Positions 41,537 to 50,438 of a stretch of 64,000 nucleotides of DNA are shown in pieces (the first letter of the stretch is position 1; each line of letters begins with the position of its first letter). The stretch comes from JAIXWP01 sp965247015 (lineage in GTDB: Bacteria; Bacteroidota; Bacteroidia; Flavobacteriales_D; Sanyastnellaceae). The position numbers were made by a program, and so were the translations under genes. The notes under the pieces are model-generated. The model ran no database searches. It was not told where the DNA came from and saw only the letters and a program-made list of their open reading frames with translations. The DNA lies in contig CBDFGG010000003.1 in NCBI GenBank assembly GCA_965247015.1, positions 372,001 to 436,000 on the forward strand. Direction: 5' to 3'.

Positions 41537-44335
41537 ATGACCAAAATCTTTTCCATCATTCTGATTACCCTAAGTTGTATCGCTTCACAAGCTCAAACGA
41601 AAGGCACCGAGCGTTTTCAATCGCTAAGTCGATCTCTCCCTTCGCCGTATGACAGCATTCCCTTCCGCTGCGTTGGCCCTACCGTAATGAGCGGACGTGT
41701 GGTGGATATCGCTTGGGATCCTCAAAACGATCATCACTTCTATGTGGCCTACGCGTCAGGCGGATTATGGGAAACAACCAATAATGGAACAAGCTTCCAC
41801 CCTATCATGGACCACCTGCAAGCCATGACCATCGGTGCCATTGCCGTCGATTGGTTGAATCAAAAAATATGGGTCGGCACGGGAGAAAATAACTCCAGTC
41901 GTTCGAGCTACAGCGGCGTTGGTATTTATTGCACCACCAATAATGGTCAAACATGGACCTACAAGGGATTACCAGAATCTCATCATATTGGAAAAATTAC
42001 ACTACACCCATCAGACGGCAATAAAATATGGATCGGCGTGCTTGGACATCTTTATTCAGCCAATCAGGAAAGAGGAGTTTACTATTCTGAAAATGGCGGT
42101 GAATCATGGACACAGCAATTATTTATCGATGAAAATACAGGATGTATTGATCTCGAAATAAATCCAAACGATTCTTCAGAACTCTTCGCAGCAATGTGGC
42201 AGCGCTCGCGTCGCGCTTGGAATTTCGAAGATGGTGGAAAAAATAGCGGTGTTTATCATTCAATCGACGGCGGTAAGACTTGGAAAAAAATAAACTCCGC
42301 ACCCTTCCCTACCAATGAAGGAACGGGCAGAATCGGATTGGCATTTAGCAGTGATGGAAAAAATAAATACCTCTACGCGTCTATCGACAATCAAAATCGA
42401 CGTCCAGAAAAACCGAGCGAACGTTCGGTCATCAAAAAAAATGATTTTGAAAAAATGACCAAGGAGCAATTCCTGGCACTCGACAGCGCACAATTTACCG
42501 CCTTTTTAAAAGAACAATATTTCCCAGAAGCATTTTCTAGAGATAGTCTTACAACCCTTGTAAAGCTTGACAAAATCACACCCTCTGCTATTTATGATTA
42601 TCTCTATGATGCCAATGAAGACTTGTTCAATTCACCAGTCGTGAGTCTTGAGATTTATCAATACAATTTTGAAAATAACTCTTGGAAAAAAACACATGAA
42701 GACTTCCTCGATGATGTCGTGTATTCCTATGGTTATTATTTCGGGGTAATGGAGATAGACCCTTCTAATCCACAAAAATTATACTCTGCAGGAGTTCCAA
42801 TCATTACCAGTGATGATGGCGGAAAAACATGGTACGGAATCAACCCAGCGAATGTTCACGTTGATCACCACGTCATTAAAATACATCCTCGAAATTCAAA
42901 TTACATCATCAACGGAAGTGATGGTGGCGTGCAGATTTCTTATGATGGAGGAAAGATATTCGTCAATTGTAACACCCCTGCAGTTGGTCAATTCTACAGT
43001 GTGCAAGTAGATCAGCGCACACCATACAACGTATACGGCGGACTTCAAGACAACGGTGTTTGGTATGGACCAAGCACCAATACACCCAACCGCAATTGGA
43101 CTTATGAAGGACAGTATCCCTTTAAAAACATCATGGGCGGTGATGGAATGCAGGTACAAATAGACCCGAGAAACAATGATATTGTTTATACCGGTTATCA
43201 ATTTGGATATTATTCGCGCATTAATCTTGCAAACAACGAATACGTAGATTTTCATCCCGAACATACGCTCGGTGAACGCCCGTTGCGCTTCAATTGGCAG
43301 ACTCCCATTTTATTGTCATCACACAACGCAGATATTCTTTATATGTGTTCAAATAAAGTTCATCGTTCGATGGATCGTGGCGATCACTTCACAGCCATCA
43401 GCGGCGATTTGACAAAGGGTCCAAAAGCAGGAGATGTACCATTCGGCACCCTCACTGCCATCGATGAATCAAAACTTCAATTCGGATGGATAGTAGCAGG
43501 TGCAGATGATGGAAGTCTTCATATCACAAAAAACGGTGGAGAAACGTGGACCGATATTTCAAAAGGACTTCCCGCGAAATATGTGAGTCGTGTTATTTTT
43601 TCTTCGCATAAAAAAGAAACTATTTGGGTTGCACTCAACGGTTACAGAGAAGATGATTTCACAGCATATTTATTTGTAAGCGGTGATGCAGGAAAGACAT
43701 GGACCAATTCAGGCAAGACCCTTCCAATGAGTCCTATAAACGTAGTTCGCGAAGATGCCACCGATCCGCATATCATTTATGTTGGAACCGATGACGGTTT
43801 GTTTGTGAGCAATGACATTGGAAAAACATTCTTCCAATTTGGTCAATTACCACATGTTCCCATTCATGATTTAGTGATACAAAATCAAGCAGAGGAAATA
43901 GTGATCGGCACGCATGGTCGTTCGATTTGGATCGGCGATGTTCGTACGATCCGTAGCGATATCCCCAACCGCAGGGCATCATTCAATATTATTTTGGAAA
44001 ATGAATATGCGTATGCCAATCCCGGAAAGAAGCGCACCAATTGGTTCAATGAAACATCTCCTGAAATAGAATTCATGCTGCGCAGCGATAAGGCCCTCGA
44101 GGCAAAGTTGATGTATCAAGACAGCATTGTTATCCAAACCATTCCCATTCGTTCAACCGATGGCAAATGGATGCGCATGACATTACCGAGAAAATTAGAC
44201 AAAGAAAAATGTATCGACCTCATCGATAAAGCAGAAGGTTTCAAACTCTCCGACGATCAAAACCTCTACCTCCCAGAAGGCCAGTACACGCTGGTCATCG
44301 AAGATAAGAGATATGAGTTAAGGGTTAGGGGTTAG
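41537..44335 (+). CDS. Secreted BNR/VPS10-like beta-propeller protein
   Basis: A 932-residue protein with a signal peptide ending ASQAQ. It contains many Asp-box/BNR repeats (S-x-D-x-G-x-T-W type): TTNNGQTWTYKG, SIDGGKTWKKI, TSDDGGKTWYGI, TKNGGETWTDIS and SGDAGKTWTNSG. These form ten-bladed sortilin/VPS10-like or sialidase-like propellers. The motif RCVGPTVMSGRVVDIAWDP at the start is typical of Bacteroidota glycosyl-hydrolase-like proteins of unknown role. The catalytic residues of a true sialidase are not evident, so it may bind rather than cut. No T9SS domain is obvious. The stop lies within GGGTTAG heptads. Confidence 0.82.
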   Translation: MTKIFSIILITLSCIASQAQTKGTERFQSLSRSLPSPYDSIPFRCVGPTVMSGRVVDIAWDPQNDHHFYVAYASGGLWETTNNGTSFHPIMDHLQAMTIGAIAVDWLNQKIWVGTGENNSSRSSYSGVGIYCTTNNGQTWTYKGLPESHHIGKITLHPSDGNKIWIGVLGHLYSANQERGVYYSENGGESWTQQLFIDENTGCIDLEINPNDSSELFAAMWQRSRRAWNFEDGGKNSGVYHSIDGGKTWKKINSAPFPTNEGTGRIGLAFSSDGKNKYLYASIDNQNRRPEKPSERSVIKKNDFEKMTKEQFLALDSAQFTAFLKEQYFPEAFSRDSLTTLVKLDKITPSAIYDYLYDANEDLFNSPVVSLEIYQYNFENNSWKKTHEDFLDDVVYSYGYYFGVMEIDPSNPQKLYSAGVPIITSDDGGKTWYGINPANVHVDHHVIKIHPRNSNYIINGSDGGVQISYDGGKIFVNCNTPAVGQFYSVQVDQRTPYNVYGGLQDNGVWYGPSTNTPNRNWTYEGQYPFKNIMGGDGMQVQIDPRNNDIVYTGYQFGYYSRINLANNEYVDFHPEHTLGERPLRFNWQTPILLSSHNADILYMCSNKVHRSMDRGDHFTAISGDLTKGPKAGDVPFGTLTAIDESKLQFGWIVAGADDGSLHITKNGGETWTDISKGLPAKYVSRVIFSSHKKETIWVALNGYREDDFTAYLFVSGDAGKTWTNSGKTLPMSPINVVREDATDPHIIYVGTDDGLFVSNDIGKTFFQFGQLPHVPIHDLVIQNQAEEIVIGTHGRSIWIGDVRTIRSDIPNRRASFNIILENEYAYANPGKKRTNWFNETSPEIEFMLRSDKALEAKLMYQDSIVIQTIPIRSTDGKWMRMTLPRKLDKEKCIDLIDKAEGFKLSDDQNLYLPEGQYTLVIEDKRYELRVRG

Positions 44336-44603
44336 GGGTTTGGGGTTTGGGGAAATTCCGCTTCGCTTATTCGGAATTCTTGGTTCCCTTCGCTAAACTT
44401 CGCTGACGCTACGTAACGCTCAGGGCGGCGCTTGGTTCATAGTTCTTGGATGAAGTCGCTCCACGGATTGGGACCAGCCCCTCGCTATATTCACTTTTCA
44501 AATTGCTTTGCAATTACAAACATGAACGGAGCGATAGGCCCATCCGTGGAGCGACCCCTTCGAGAACCATGAACCATGAACCAAGAACAAACGCGTCAGC
44601 GTT
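44326..44603. repeat. Composite inverted-repeat element (family H copy 2)
   Basis: GGGTTAG/GGGTTTG heptads start at the BNR stop codon; GGTTC and GCTTGGTTC units follow. A core has GTCGCTCCACGGATTGGGAC (about 44455-44474), paired with GGCCCATCCGTGGAGCGAC (44538-44556). The loop holds TTCAAATTGCTTTGCAATTA (44497-44516). On the right AACCATG and AACCAAG heptads lead to AACGCGTCAGCGTT, which contains the TGA stop of the minus-strand gene. A second, larger copy is at 48358-48716. Confidence 0.82.
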
Positions 44604-46254
44604 TCACAATCTTCACCCCATCCATCCACTTACTCCCGCTAATGAGTTGGGCGAGGTAGATGCCGGAGGGCCAGGATTGCGTGTTGATTTGAAGTTGACC
44701 TTCTGAGACCACCGACCGAGTGTTCGTTCGGAATATTTCTTTTCCATTGATATCAAAAACGATAAGCTCTCCCGTGGAGAGTAAGTCTGATAATTGTGAT
44801 AGATTTTCTTTACCAAAAGAAATCGTCGCAATGTCCTCTACAGGATTGGGAAATACCGTCATCGTATTTTCTAATCCCACCAATATATCTTCCGTTCCCA
44901 CAAACTGACAACCCGGTTCAAGGCAGCCGTATTCGTCCGTCTTAAATACCCAGGGAACATATAATTGAGGATTAGGATGAACAGCATGCTCGCGGATTTC
45001 TCCAACGCAAACAAAGCCACCGTCCGAGGTCTCTTTGATTTCTTTTATGTAATTCCAACCATTAAAAACATTTTCAACCAAGGGAAAGTAGTTGTATGTT
45101 CTTTTCCAAACTAGTTCCCTTTCGTTGTTAATTTTCATCACATATCCTAAGTACTGCGCCCACTCCACGTTCCATATCCCTCCTGCCGACACATATCCAC
45201 TTTGATCACTTACCTGCTTAGATGCTGAAATGTAAGAGCTAATCGTATCATGATGGTATGTGATTCTCTGAGCCACTTCATTAATTACACCATCGGTATA
45301 TTCAAGGATTGTTGAGAAAAAATATCCAGAATAATAATCTTGAGCGATAAGTTCAACTTCATTGACCTTACCAATTAGAAGTAACTCACCATTCTCTTTT
45401 TCAATTATGGTAGCTGTTTCACCACCGCAGTAATTATCCAATTCCCATCTCGCTTCTTCGTCACCTTCACTGTCAATCTTTATAATTACGATTGAATCTT
45501 CATATTCCGATGTTCCTGAGCAGAACCCTTCATATTCCATTGCGTAAATCCAATACCCCCCCATAAGAGACGGTATTATTTGCATTGCCAAGTATGTATT
45601 TTCATAATATTTCTCCCAAATAATATGTCCTAGCGTATCAAGCTTAGAAGCGTATGCATCTGGTCTTATCCCATTGGTAAAATCCAGAGAGTCTCGGAAT
45701 CCCCCGATAAGTAAATAACTAGAATCTCTGAAATCTTCAATCGCCGAAACATATCGAAGATCGTTATAGCTTGAATCAATAAATATTTCATTAGTCAGCA
45801 AGCCGCTATTATCAAATTGCGCTAAATTCCGGAAGAACCGAAGAAAATCACCTTCATATCCCGCATATGATAACGGGCCAGTGATAATCCCATTGTGGTT
45901 TATAAAAAGGGTTCCTTTAGTGTAGCTGCCAAAAGCACTAGAAAGGGTATCAGTTTCAGCACTATATCTATTGGACCACATACCATCACCGATATTATTC
46001 ACTTTAATCGATAGTGCTCTTTGGTAGTTAGAGACCAGTGTTGGATTCTCAAGAATTCCTGTCCCAAAGAGAAGATAGCCGTCGAAATTTAATCCTAATT
46101 CATTAATCTCAAAGACATCATTAAGAGCACCAATAGCCAAGTAATCATAAGGGGGGCTTTGAAAATTGATTGGATGAATTCTATTAAAAGTAGGTAGCTG
46201 ACTGTCCGCCCTCAGAAAACAGAATAAAAGAAAAAATATAGTTGTGTATTTCAT
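44596..46254 (-). CDS. Secreted T9SS type A protein, paralogue 1
   Basis: A 552-residue protein with a signal peptide (residues 1-19) followed by QLPTFNRIHPINFQSPPYDYL. The body is a repeated strand-rich domain of propeller type, with NGGYWIY and SDGGFVCVGEIREHAVHPNP. The C-terminal T9SS type A domain starts MTVFPNPVEDIATISFGKEN and ends GSKWMDGVKIVKR. It is equal in length to the gene at 46598 and nearly identical over the last 130 residues. The last Arg codon and TGA stop lie within the AACGCGTCAGCGTT repeat. The ligand is unknown. Confidence 0.85.
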   Translation of the reverse strand: MKYTTIFFLLFCFLRADSQLPTFNRIHPINFQSPPYDYLAIGALNDVFEINELGLNFDGYLLFGTGILENPTLVSNYQRALSIKVNNIGDGMWSNRYSAETDTLSSAFGSYTKGTLFINHNGIITGPLSYAGYEGDFLRFFRNLAQFDNSGLLTNEIFIDSSYNDLRYVSAIEDFRDSSYLLIGGFRDSLDFTNGIRPDAYASKLDTLGHIIWEKYYENTYLAMQIIPSLMGGYWIYAMEYEGFCSGTSEYEDSIVIIKIDSEGDEEARWELDNYCGGETATIIEKENGELLLIGKVNEVELIAQDYYSGYFFSTILEYTDGVINEVAQRITYHHDTISSYISASKQVSDQSGYVSAGGIWNVEWAQYLGYVMKINNERELVWKRTYNYFPLVENVFNGWNYIKEIKETSDGGFVCVGEIREHAVHPNPQLYVPWVFKTDEYGCLEPGCQFVGTEDILVGLENTMTVFPNPVEDIATISFGKENLSQLSDLLSTGELIVFDINGKEIFRTNTRSVVSEGQLQINTQSWPSGIYLAQLISGSKWMDGVKIVKR

Positions 46255-46365
46255 GGGGTAGACATTTCTCAGTTCATTCAGAATTTAATTGAAATTAAAG
46301 ATAGAAAAATAATGGAAATGAACAGGGAGAAATGTTGGGATAAATTTCGGGTCAAGGGGGTTCTT

Positions 46366-46600
46366 GGTTCATAGTTCTTAGTTCTTGGTTCTTGGTTCTT
46401 AGATGAGGGCGGGCCACGGGTTGGGACTGCCCTTATCAAAGAACCCCAAACTCCTTACTCCAAACCCCACAACTGCTTGACTCTTTAAATGCTTCACCAT
46501 TTCACTACTTAACTGAGATTTCAAATTTCAGTTAACCAATGAAACAATGTAGCAGTCAAACATTGAAACAGTTTAAATGTCCCCTAACCCCAAACTCCTA
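46366..46600. repeat. Composite tract: AAGAACC heptads, H stub, family A hairpin, GGGTTTGG heptads
   Basis: From left to right: GGTTCTTGGTTCTTGG heptads (46370-46400), a short GGGCGGGCCACGGGTTGGGA stub of the H core, TCCAAACCCC units, a diverged family A hairpin (46471-46575; AACTGCTTGACTC... against CATTGAAACAGTTT), then CCCTAACCCCAAACTCCTAA, which holds the TAG stop of the minus-strand gene at 46598. No gene is in this 343-bp gap. Confidence 0.8.
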
Positions 46601-48256
46601 ACCCTTAATTATCTTCACCCCATCCATCCATTTGCTGCCGCTGATGAGTTGGGCGAGGTAGATGCCGGAGGGCCAGGATTGTGTGTTGATTTGAAGTTGA
46701 CCTTCTGAGACCACCGACCGAGTGTTCGTTCGGTAGATTTCTTTTCCATGGATATCAAAAACGATTAGTTCGCCTATGGAGAGCAAGTCGGATAGTTGTG
46801 ATAGATTTTCTTTACCAAAAGAAATCGTCGCAATGTCCTCTACAGGATTGGGAAATACCGTCATCGTATTTTCTAATCCCACCAATATATCTTCCGTTCC
46901 CACAAACTGACAACCCGGCTCAAGACAGCCGTATTCGTCCGTCTTAAATACCCAGGGAACAATAAGTTGAGGATTAGGATGTACTGCGTGTTCTCTAATT
47001 CGTCCTGAACAAATAAACCCTCCATCAGATGCCTCATTTATAGATTCAATGAAATTCCATCCATTAAATGAATTTTCCACAATTGGAAAATAATTATAGG
47101 TTCTTTTCCAAAGGAGATTTCTTGAATTATCTATTTTCATCATTAAACCAAGATATTGGGCATTTTCCGAATTCCAAATCCAACCAACACTAACAAATCC
47201 CGAATTGTTAGTGACTTTTTGTAAATCAGTAAGTGAGGACTCCAATGAGTCTGTATGATAATAAAACCTTTCACTTGATTCTTGAATTACACCATTTGAA
47301 TAACTAAATACAGTAGAAAAGAATTTGCCTGCAAAATCAGAATCTTGAGATTCAAAACCTTCATTAATTTTTCCTACAACTAGCAAATCCCCATTTGATA
47401 ACTCACCCAATAATAGACTTTCGCCACCACAATGATAATTTGCTTCCCAGCGATCTAACTCCTCACCATTATTATCTAATCTAAGTATTTTGACATCATT
47501 ATCATAGGCTGTTGAACTAGAACAGAGGTTATATACTTCATTTACAAAAGTCGAATAACCTCCATTTTGCGCCGACACCAAATCAAGCGTAAGATAAGTA
47601 TCTTGATAGGTTTTGCTCCACACTACGCTTCCACTCGTATCCAATTTAATTACAAAAGCATCGGGTCTTTGTTGATTTACAACTCCCAAAGAATCAATAA
47701 ATCCTCCAATGAATAAATAGGAAGAGTCAGAAAAATCCTCCAATCCCTTAACAATTCTAATATCATTAAAACTAGAATCATAGGGGATAGAGCTTACTAG
47801 AATTCCATCCTCATCAAATTGAACCAAACTTCGCAATTCTTTAATACCATCATTTTCCTGTTTTCTTTTGAAATAAGGGCCTGTGATTATTCCTTGGTGA
47901 TTTCTAAACAATGAACTTGTCGTAATAGCACTGAAATAGGTTGTACTCGTATCATCACTATTCTCAAATCTATTGGACCACATCCCATCCCCGATGGTAT
48001 TCACTTTATAGGAATAAGCTTTCACATAAAATTGGGTGTTAAATGGGTTTTCCAAAATCCCGCTTCCAAAAAGTAAATAACCATCGAAAACTACACCCGG
48101 CCTATTTATCTCAAAAACATCATGAAAAGTACCACTTGCCAAATAATCAAAGGGAGGACTTTGAAAATTGATTGGATGAATTCTATTAAAAGTAGGCAGC
48201 TGACTGTTTGCCCCTAGAAAACAGAAAAAGAGAAAAAATAAAATTACGTATTTCAT
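46598..48256 (-). CDS. Secreted T9SS type A protein, paralogue 2
   Basis: A 552-residue paralogue of the adjacent gene. The signal peptide ends ANSQ, and the same QLPTFNRIHPINFQSPPFDYL start, strand-rich middle (NGGYSTFVNE, SDGGFICSGRIREHAVHPNP) and T9SS domain follow. The middle has diverged clearly while the last 130 residues are nearly the same, suggesting recent duplication plus gene conversion. About 100 bp of upstream DNA is duplicated too. It ends GVKIIKG with the TAG inside a GGGTTAGGAGTTTGGGG tract, a different repeat from the one that ends its sister. Confidence 0.85.
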   Translation of the reverse strand: MKYVILFFLFFCFLGANSQLPTFNRIHPINFQSPPFDYLASGTFHDVFEINRPGVVFDGYLLFGSGILENPFNTQFYVKAYSYKVNTIGDGMWSNRFENSDDTSTTYFSAITTSSLFRNHQGIITGPYFKRKQENDGIKELRSLVQFDEDGILVSSIPYDSSFNDIRIVKGLEDFSDSSYLFIGGFIDSLGVVNQQRPDAFVIKLDTSGSVVWSKTYQDTYLTLDLVSAQNGGYSTFVNEVYNLCSSSTAYDNDVKILRLDNNGEELDRWEANYHCGGESLLLGELSNGDLLVVGKINEGFESQDSDFAGKFFSTVFSYSNGVIQESSERFYYHTDSLESSLTDLQKVTNNSGFVSVGWIWNSENAQYLGLMMKIDNSRNLLWKRTYNYFPIVENSFNGWNFIESINEASDGGFICSGRIREHAVHPNPQLIVPWVFKTDEYGCLEPGCQFVGTEDILVGLENTMTVFPNPVEDIATISFGKENLSQLSDLLSIGELIVFDIHGKEIYRTNTRSVVSEGQLQINTQSWPSGIYLAQLISGSKWMDGVKIIKG

Positions 48257-48357
48257 GGGGTAGATATTTCTCAGTTCCTTCAGAATTTAATTGAAATTAA
48301 AGATAGAAAAACAATGGGAATTAATGCGATGAAATGTTGGGATAAATTTCGGGTCAA

Positions 48358-48716
48358 GGGGGGTTCTTAGTTCATTGTTCTTGGTTCTTGGATGAGGGCG
48401 GGCCACGGATTGGGACCAGCCCCTCGCTATATTCACTTTTCAAATTGCTTCGCAATTAGAAAGTTCATAACGCTCGGGGACCCAAACAGCTTCGCTCAGA
48501 CGCGAAAAAGTCTAAAAATTGGAAAGCAATTGCTTTCCAATTTTTAGACTTTTTCGCATTTATACGCGGCAAGCTGGGTCCTCGAGCGTAGAGAATGTTG
48601 TAATTGCTTTGCAATTACAAACATGAACGGAGCGAGAGGCCCATCCGTGGAGCGACTTCACCAAGAACAAAGAACAAAGAACCAAGAACCATGAACCAAG
48701 AACAAACGCGTCAGCG
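48358..48716. repeat. Nested inverted-repeat element (family H copy 4)
   Basis: The same outer parts as 44326-44603 (GGTTCTTGG heptads, GGGCCACGGATTGGGACC, ATCCGTGGAGCGAC, CCAAGAACC heptads and AACGCGTCAGCGTT). In the loop lies an extra block of about 142 bp (48459-48600) flanked by AATTGCTTCGCAATTA and TAATTGCTTTGCAATTA. The extra block is itself an inverted repeat: ACGCTCGGGGACCCA against TGGGTCCTCGAGCGT around a perfect palindrome at 48502-48557. The right end contains the nadE stop codon. Confidence 0.85.
48502..48557. repeat. Perfect 56-bp palindrome
   Basis: Arms of 28 bp with no loop: GCGAAAAAGTCTAAAAATTG continuing to GGAAAGCAA (48502-48529), mirrored in 48530-48557. It lies at the centre of the nested element. 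As RNA it would form a very stable hairpin, and as DNA a cruciform. Confidence 0.95.
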
Positions 48717-49508
48717 TTCGATCACACACACCGGAATGGGATTCATTTTATGTTGGTTGGCGCGGTTCATTCGCCAATAAATCGCTAAGACTTCTTTTTG
48801 ACGATCTGTGAGACTTGCGTCATTTAAATCAGGCGTTTTTGTGGGGAGTGAATCGATGTAATTCATTGCCCATTCTAACTCGGGATAACTCGCTCCTATT
48901 TGATCTTCATCACTGCGATCGTCGCCCCAGAGACCGTCTGTGGGCTTGGCTACTTGTATGCTTTGCGCAACACCAAGATGCTCGCAAAGGGCATATACTT
49001 CGGTCTTCATCAAATCTGCGATCGGAGAAACATCTACTCCACCATCACCATATTTGGTATAAAATCCTACTCCGAAATCTTCTACCTTATTTCCTGTTCC
49101 CGCCACCAACAAACGATGTATTCCTGCGAAATAATAAAGCGTGGTCATGCGCAGACGAGATCTTGTATTCGCTAATGATAAGTGTAGTAAATTCTCTTCC
49201 TCAATTACTGGAACACTCTCCATGAATTGATCAAAAACAGGAGTCAACTCGACGCGATGTGTGCGAACATTCGGATATTTTTCCGCAAGCCACTTCATGT
49301 GCTCTTGCGCACGATTTACTTGTGATTCCGCTTGGTAAATGGGCATTTCAAGAAGAAGTGTATCCTTTCCTGTCATAGCACAAAGGGTACTGGTGAGGGC
49401 GCTGTCAATACCACCGCTTACTCCAACTACAAATCCATTCACACGCGCTTTCGTTGCATAGTCATTCAACCAATTCACGATTTGATCTACTACTTTTTGA
49501 TGATTCAT
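48711..49508 (-). CDS. nadE: NAD+ synthetase (ammonia-dependent type)
   Basis: A 265-residue NadE that amidates deamido-NAD+ to NAD+. The PP-loop SGGIDS is at residues 31-36. Other motifs are LANTRSRLRMTTLYYFA, GTGNKVEDFGVGFYTKYGDG and the later DISPIADLMKTEVYAL-type run (here VDVSPIADLMKTEVYAL). No glutaminase domain is attached, so it uses ammonia or a separate amidotransferase. The final Glu-Arg and TGA come from the AACGCGTCAGCGTT repeat. Transcribed after the porin-like gene, with a terminator between them. Confidence 0.95.
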   Translation of the reverse strand: MNHQKVVDQIVNWLNDYATKARVNGFVVGVSGGIDSALTSTLCAMTGKDTLLLEMPIYQAESQVNRAQEHMKWLAEKYPNVRTHRVELTPVFDQFMESVPVIEEENLLHLSLANTRSRLRMTTLYYFAGIHRLLVAGTGNKVEDFGVGFYTKYGDGGVDVSPIADLMKTEVYALCEHLGVAQSIQVAKPTDGLWGDDRSDEDQIGASYPELEWAMNYIDSLPTKTPDLNDASLTDRQKEVLAIYWRMNRANQHKMNPIPVCVIER

Positions 49509-49521
49509 TTTTTCTGTAAAT

Positions 49522-49572
49522 AAAAAGTCTCGGATTCAAAGGTAAAACCTTTGCCATCCGAGACTTGTTTTT
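49522..49572 (-). terminator. Intrinsic terminator of the porin-like gene
   Basis: AAGTCTCGGA (49525-49534) pairs with TCCGAGACTT (49557-49566); inside, CAAAGGT pairs with ACCTTTG. On the minus strand the stem is followed by a T run. It lies between the 49590 stop and the nadE start. Confidence 0.85.
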
Positions 49573-49589
49573 ATAAAGCTAAAATTCTA

Positions 49590-50366
49590 CTAGAACTTAA
49601 CACCAACAACAAGCGAAAGTGAATTGCTCATTGCTTTCAAATCATTTGTTTTTGGGGCTGTTCCTTCAAATACAGGTGCGTCTTTTTCATTGGTTGTCAC
49701 CAATTCATTATTAAGAATGTTAGTGAATCCATTGTTATACATCAAACCTGCAACTACTGCAGTATTGCCACTCAAGCTATACTCGATACCTGCACCGATC
49801 AAAAGTCCTACACGGAAAATTTTGATATCATCCTTGATATCTTCATCTTCCAAACTTTCAGAAACACGATCAGCCAACACCCAATTGATAGAACCATCTG
49901 TTGCTACCTTTTGAAGTAAGTAATCAATTTCATCATTTGCTTTTGCATTCACATTAATTCCTGGGATGATACCAAACTGACCCCAATACGTGATGTAGCC
50001 AATTTCATTTGTGCGAAGCTTGATAGACAATGGAATCTCAGCATACTGCGTTCTGTATTCGCGTGTTTTGGTCCAGATATACTCTACGTTTTCCTTTTTA
50101 CCAGTTTCCAAGTAAGTCAAATTACCGCCTTGGCGAGAGATGAACAACCCTGTGCCGAAAGCATAATTTTCTGTAAAATGAATGTCCATTGATAGACCGA
50201 ATCCGAAGCGCAATGTATTGCCTTCGTTGGTAATATACTTAGAGTCTGGCTTGATCCAAGACACGCTTGGCTGTACAAGTGCAGCGATTTTAAATTTTTG
50301 AAAATCCTGTGCGTTTCCAATAATTGTAGACAGGAGAACGAGGGTAAATAGCGTAATTTTTTTCAT
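49590..50366 (-). CDS. Porin-family outer-membrane beta-barrel protein
   Basis: A 258-residue protein with a signal peptide ending IGNAQ, then strands of an OMP_b-brl_2 type barrel: TLRFGFGLSMDIHFTENYAF, YRTQYAEIPLSIKLRTNEIG, FRVGLLIGAGIEYSLSGNTA and a terminal SNSLSLVVGVKF ending in Phe, as expected for BAM recognition. Such proteins are common small outer-membrane barrels in Bacteroidota, often of unknown transport role. It is divergent from gldB and followed by a strong terminator. Confidence 0.82.
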   Translation of the reverse strand: MKKITLFTLVLLSTIIGNAQDFQKFKIAALVQPSVSWIKPDSKYITNEGNTLRFGFGLSMDIHFTENYAFGTGLFISRQGGNLTYLETGKKENVEYIWTKTREYRTQYAEIPLSIKLRTNEIGYITYWGQFGIIPGINVNAKANDEIDYLLQKVATDGSINWVLADRVSESLEDEDIKDDIKIFRVGLLIGAGIEYSLSGNTAVVAGLMYNNGFTNILNNELVTTNEKDAPVFEGTAPKTNDLKAMSNSLSLVVGVKF

Positions 50367-50438
50367 ATCCTATAGTTTACTGCGTTAAACTTGCAAAATC
50401 TTCTTTGCAGCGGAGCAAAGTAACAAACCTTTTTTGAC

